7,263 nucleotides of DNA from Coriobacteriales bacterium (GTDB lineage: Bacteria > Actinomycetota > Coriobacteriia > Coriobacteriales > UBA8131): assembly GCA_031290695.1 (NCBI GenBank), contig JAITNB010000016.1, positions 1 to 7,263 on the forward strand, written 5' to 3'. Positions 5,155 through 7,263 of this stretch are shown here, piece by piece. The notes under the pieces are model-generated. The model worked only from the letters and a program-made list of their open reading frames with translations, was not told the origin of the DNA and searched no databases. Positions within the stretch are counted from its first letter, which is position 1. Every line of letters starts with the position of its first letter. The position numbers were made by a program, and so were the translations under genes.

Positions 5155-5193
5155 AAATAGCGTAGCCTATCTCTTAGGTACCTCACTACCTCG

Positions 5194-5223
5194 ATACCAA
5201 GTTGGCGATAACTTGGTATTTTT
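5194..5223 (+). terminator. perfect hairpin followed by five T
   Basis: ATACCAAGTT (5194-5203) and AACTTGGTAT (5210-5219) are perfectly complementary around GGCGAT, and the right arm runs into TTTTT (5219-5223). This is a classic intrinsic terminator shape with an A/T-rich stem. It would stop read-through from the upstream promoter. Its loop and right arm overlap the first TGGCGATA site, so protein binding there and hairpin formation could interact. Confidence 0.55.
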
Positions 5224-5237
5224 AATAGGTATCGCCA
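5203..5237. repeat. operator-like inverted pair 1: TGGCGATA-N19-TATCGCCA
   Basis: TGGCGATA at 5203-5210 faces TATCGCCA at 5230-5237 with 19 bases between. It lies about 43-77 bases upstream of the predicted ATPase transcription start near 5280. After the right half comes GTTCAAGA, closely repeated after pair 2 as ATTCAAAGA. Equal spacing in both pairs implies a symmetric protein binding site rather than a chance repeat. Confidence 0.65.
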
Positions 5238-5264
5238 GTTCAAGAAATCATATGACTTGATAAA

Positions 5265-5273
5265 TGCTATACT
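5265..5273 (+). promoter_or_regulatory. predicted proximal promoter of the ATPase gene
   Basis: TGCTATACT at 5265-5273 is an extended -10 (TGC plus TATACT). No clear -35 is present at normal spacing; TTGATA at 5257-5262 is too close. Transcription would begin near 5280, between the two inverted pairs, giving a leader of about 60 bases that contains pair 2. Confidence 0.5.
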
Positions 5274-5285
5274 ATTGATTCAGTT

Positions 5286-5320
5286 TGGCGATATCTATCA
5301 AAACTATCAAGTTATCGCCA
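5286..5320. repeat. operator-like inverted pair 2: TGGCGATA-N19-TATCGCCA
   Basis: TGGCGATA at 5286-5293 and TATCGCCA at 5313-5320 repeat the arrangement of pair 1 with the same 19-base gap; centres are 83 bases apart. Pair 2 starts just after the predicted transcription start and ends 7 bases before the GAGAGG ribosome site (5328-5333). Its right half is also part of a 14-base perfect inverted match with 5202-5215. Candidate roles are repression at the promoter, looping with pair 1, or an RNA hairpin near the ribosome site. Confidence 0.65.
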
Positions 5321-5340
5321 ATTCAAAGAGAGGTAGCAAC

Positions 5341-6756
5341 ATGAAGGTCATTGGCAGAAAAGCGGAATTGGCACGACTGAGGGCATGGACTGAGTCCGAT
5401 CGCCCGGAGTTCATAATCCTGTACGGCAGACGCAGGGTTGGCAAGACCTTCCTCGTAAGGGAGTTCTTCGATTACGATTTTGCTTTTCAGGTATCCGGAT
5501 TGGAGGACGGCTCTCTCTTGGCGCAGCTACAGAACTTCAACTTCGCGCTCGCCCGATACGGCCATCGCGACTTTGAACAGGCGAACACTTGGCTCGAATC
5601 GTTTGAACAGCTTATAGATATGTTGGAAGAAACACCACGTAAGGGCAGACTGGTTGTATTCTTCGATGAGATGCCTTGGATGGATACCCCCAATTCGGGA
5701 TTCATGACTGCTCTTGAGCATTTTTGGAATGGCTGGGCATCGGCGCAATCACGCATCCTTATGATAGTCTGCGGGTCGGCCACGACTTGGATGACCAACA
5801 AGCTGCTGCGCAACCGAGGGGGGCTCCATAACAGGGTAACGGGCCAGATACCGCTCAAACCCTTCGACCTCAGGGAGTGCGAGGCCTACTTCAATGAGAA
5901 CGGGCATAGTGTGAGCAGGTACCAGATGCTTGAAAGCTATATGGCCTTTGGCGGGGTACCCTATTACCTGAGCTTGATGGACAAGGCTTTGAGCCTGGAA
6001 CAGAATATCGACATGCTCTGTTTCGCGGACAATGCGCTCCTTGCATCCGAGTACAACAGTCTCTATGCGTCCCTTTTCAAAAGCGCGAGCAGACATATCG
6101 AGGTGGTCGAGGCGCTGGCGGTGAAGTTGAAAGGCCTTGATAAAAGGGAGCTCGTCGCGTCAACAGGGTTGACTGATGGTGGCGGCCTAACGCGAATCCT
6201 TGAGGAGTTGGAGCTATGCGGGTTCATTCGCCGCTATCATTCCTTTGGGAAGAAATCGAGAGGGTCAATCTATCAGCTCACTGATGCCTTCACCCTCTTC
6301 TATGTACACTATATGCAGTCAGGGGCGAATAATGACGAGCATTTCTGGCTGCATTCGACAAAGAAGGGCTCGTATCATGCTTGGGCCGGGCTCGCGTTTG
6401 AACAGGTATGCCTTGCACACATCAGGCAGATCAAGCAGAAGTTGGGAATATCCGGCGTATTGACAAACTACTCGGCCTGGCAAAGCAAGGAATATGAGCC
6501 CGGTGCCCAGATTGACTTGGTGATAGATCGCGACGATAACACGGTGAACCTCTGCGAAATGAAGTTCTCGAACGCCGAATATGCTATCACCAGCGCGTAT
6601 GAAAAGGAGTTACGCAATAAGCGTGCCGCTTTTGAGTACGAGACAAAAACCAAAAAAGCGACCCATCTGACAATGGTGACAACCTATGGCCTCAAGCGCA
6701 ATGCCCAGCGGGGAATCATACAGTCAGAGGTCACCATGAGTGACCTGTTCGCTTAA
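5341..6756 (+). CDS. COG1672-type P-loop ATPase with winged helix and PD-(D/E)XK domain
   Basis: From the ATG at 5341 (GAGAGG 7 bases upstream) the protein has 471 residues. The ATPase core shows Walker A GRRRVGKT (29-36), Walker B LVVFFDEMPW (104-113, Asp109 and Glu110) and a sensor segment CGSATTWM (144-151). Residues about 250-315 look like a winged helix (REL...STGL...ILEELELCGFIRR...YQLTDAF). The C-terminal part has the PD-(D/E)XK nuclease pattern of DUF234-like domains: a helix with FE (353-354), then QIDLVIDR (Asp392) and CEMKFS (Glu406, Lys408). All key residues are present, so the protein should be active in ATP binding and possibly in DNA cleavage. Such ATPases (related to the archaeal STAND-like ATPases) are scattered by horizontal transfer in gut bacteria, often several per genome, and their true job is unsettled; defence or selfish-element roles have been considered. 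The gene is visibly poorer in G+C than its neighbours and stands alone with its own repeats and terminator, as expected for an acquired unit. Confidence 0.9.
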   Translation: MKVIGRKAELARLRAWTESDRPEFIILYGRRRVGKTFLVREFFDYDFAFQVSGLEDGSLLAQLQNFNFALARYGHRDFEQANTWLESFEQLIDMLEETPRKGRLVVFFDEMPWMDTPNSGFMTALEHFWNGWASAQSRILMIVCGSATTWMTNKLLRNRGGLHNRVTGQIPLKPFDLRECEAYFNENGHSVSRYQMLESYMAFGGVPYYLSLMDKALSLEQNIDMLCFADNALLASEYNSLYASLFKSASRHIEVVEALAVKLKGLDKRELVASTGLTDGGGLTRILEELELCGFIRRYHSFGKKSRGSIYQLTDAFTLFYVHYMQSGANNDEHFWLHSTKKGSYHAWAGLAFEQVCLAHIRQIKQKLGISGVLTNYSAWQSKEYEPGAQIDLVIDRDDNTVNLCEMKFSNAEYAITSAYEKELRNKRAAFEYETKTKKATHLTMVTTYGLKRNAQRGIIQSEVTMSDLFA

Positions 6757-6767
6757 CAGATGTCAGG

Positions 6768-6790
6768 GGGCAGTCGCTGTGACGCCCTTT
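6768..6790 (+). terminator. probable terminator of the ATPase gene
   Basis: GGGC plus GTC (6768-6771, 6773-6775, with one bulged A) pairs with GAC plus GCCC (6781-6787) around loop GCTGT and is followed by TTT. It begins 11 bases after the stop codon. The short T-run makes it a weak candidate. Confidence 0.5.
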
Positions 6791-6825
6791 ACGGGAGGTT
6801 TGTGGATACATGCCAACCGCTTGCC

Positions 6826-6847
6826 CCGCCGCGGTACCTGCCGGCGG
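6826..6847 (-). terminator. GC hairpin just after the stop of the leftward gene
   Basis: CCGCCG (6826-6831) and CGGCGG (6842-6847) can pair, with GGTACC inside the 10-base loop. It starts one base beyond the TGA of the leftward gene entering from the right. No T-run follows on the minus strand, so termination is uncertain. Confidence 0.35.
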
Positions 6848-6848
6848 C

Positions 6849-7263
6849 TCACGCAAAGGCGAAGCACAGCGCGTCGAGGAGCGCTATTGCGCAATGCTGC
6901 TCCTGGCGTGTGGAGAAGGCCGGGGCCTCCTCGGGCTCAAGCTCGATCTCGACCACGATACACGGCTGGCTCTGCCCTCGTGCCTGTCCAGTGCGGCAGG
7001 TCTCGACGGCCGTGCGCATACGGGCATTGATGGTCGCGTCGCCGTCAAACTGCACGAGCGGGATGGCATCGCGGGGGGGCACAGGAAAACAGGAGAGCCG
7101 CATGACAAACTGTGCGGGTGCGGGCGGCTGCGCGGATGTGGCGTCAACCGCCTTCCCAGGTGCGACCCCAGCCAACCGCGCGGCCTCGTCCAACGGCGCA
7201 ACCTCAACCGCCTTCCCACACACAGGCGTAGGAGCGCTCGTGACCAGTGCGTTGGGAGTGGTA
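6849..7263 (-). CDS. unrecognised protein, C-terminal part only
   Basis: The frame is open from the right window edge to a TGA at 6849-6851, giving 137 residues. A GTG at 7223 could serve as a start but has no ribosome site and the frame continues upstream without a stop, so the gene most likely begins beyond the window. Codon third positions are strongly G/C, as in the other resident genes. The first visible part is a linker rich in Ala, Pro and Val with two related 20-residue units (GKAVEVAPL..., GKAVDATSA...). The rest looks like one folded domain with phrases RLSCFPVPPRDAIPLVQFDGDA and QPCIVVEIELEPEE and a helical end HCAIALLDALCFAF. No family is recognised. It converges on the ATPase gene with about 90 bases between. 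Confidence 0.7.
   Translation of the reverse strand, partial: TTPNALVTSAPTPVCGKAVEVAPLDEAARLAGVAPGKAVDATSAQPPAPAQFVMRLSCFPVPPRDAIPLVQFDGDATINARMRTAVETCRTGQARGQSQPCIVVEIELEPEEAPAFSTRQEQHCAIALLDALCFAFA
7144..7218 (-). repeat. 15-base direct repeat, 60-base period, in the partial gene
   Basis: The same 15 bases (TCAACCGCCTTCCCA on the plus strand) occur at 7144-7158 and 7204-7218, exactly 60 bases apart, coding GKAV(E/D) in frame twice. This suggests a 20-residue linker repeat that may continue outside the window. Confidence 0.7.

Noticed and set aside
5194..5321. TGGCGATA repeats as a CRISPR array or as mobile-element ends
   Set aside because: The units are 8 bases in inverted pairs rather than regular direct repeats with spacers, and no matching copy occurs on the far side of the ATPase gene, so it is neither an array nor terminal repeats of a transposon.
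5257..5340. TTG start at 5257 for the ATPase
   Set aside because: The extra 28 residues would be coded by the -10 box and operator pair 2, and the conserved family start (MKVIGRKAEL) matches the ATG at 5341 with GAGAGG before it.
6740..7030. Plus-strand 96-residue Arg-rich frame after the ATPase
   Set aside because: It overlaps the end of the ATPase and lies antisense to the leftward partial gene, with Arg/Ala/Gly composition typical of a shadow frame.

Overview
The window looks like chromosome or an integrated element of a high-GC, Gram-positive anaerobe, most plausibly an actinobacterium of the Coriobacteriia (Eggerthella/Olsenella/Collinsella relatives). The reasons are strong GC preference at third codon positions, two Sec/SPII lipoproteins, AGGAGG-type ribosome binding sites, extended -10 promoters of the form TGCTAnnnT, and a TraX-family membrane protein typical of gut Gram-positives. 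The taxon is an inference from style, not from a marker gene.

Left part (1-3257): a divergent four-gene locus. Leftward from about 1710 run a signal-peptide, single-pass membrane protein (419 aa) and, overlapping it by 14 bases, a lipoprotein with a coiled coil and a Gly/Ser tail that leaves the window. Rightward from 1861 run a 72-aa ribbon-helix-helix (RHH) DNA-binding protein and, 5 bases later, a 390-aa coiled-coil protein anchored by a C-terminal membrane helix. The two promoters appear to share one palindromic -10 element (ATGCTAGCAT), with an inverted repeat and a direct repeat beside it, so expression of the arms may be mutually exclusive or controlled by the RHH protein. None of the three larger proteins belongs to a family I recognise. 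This is the best candidate for an undescribed envelope-associated system.

Middle part (3245-5060): leftward genes for a TraX-family protein (overlapping the coiled-coil gene tail to tail by 13 bases) and an upstream lipoprotein of probable LolA/LppX-like fold. A strong nested hairpin lies between them. The lipoprotein promoter has a consensus TATAAT next to an 18-base palindrome covering the predicted transcription start.

Right part (5040-6790): a rightward unit that is visibly less GC-rich than its neighbours and probably acquired. It encodes a COG1672-type P-loop ATPase with a winged helix and a C-terminal PD-(D/E)XK (DUF234-like) nuclease domain. Its roughly 300-base leader has a promoter, a stretch with two hairpins that compete for the same CCCC, a perfect hairpin with a T-run, and two copies of a TGGCGATA-N19-TATCGCCA inverted pair placed on either side of the proximal promoter.

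Far right (6849-7263): the 3' end of an unrecognised leftward gene entering from beyond the window. No tRNA, rRNA, CRISPR array, transposase or integrase is visible.
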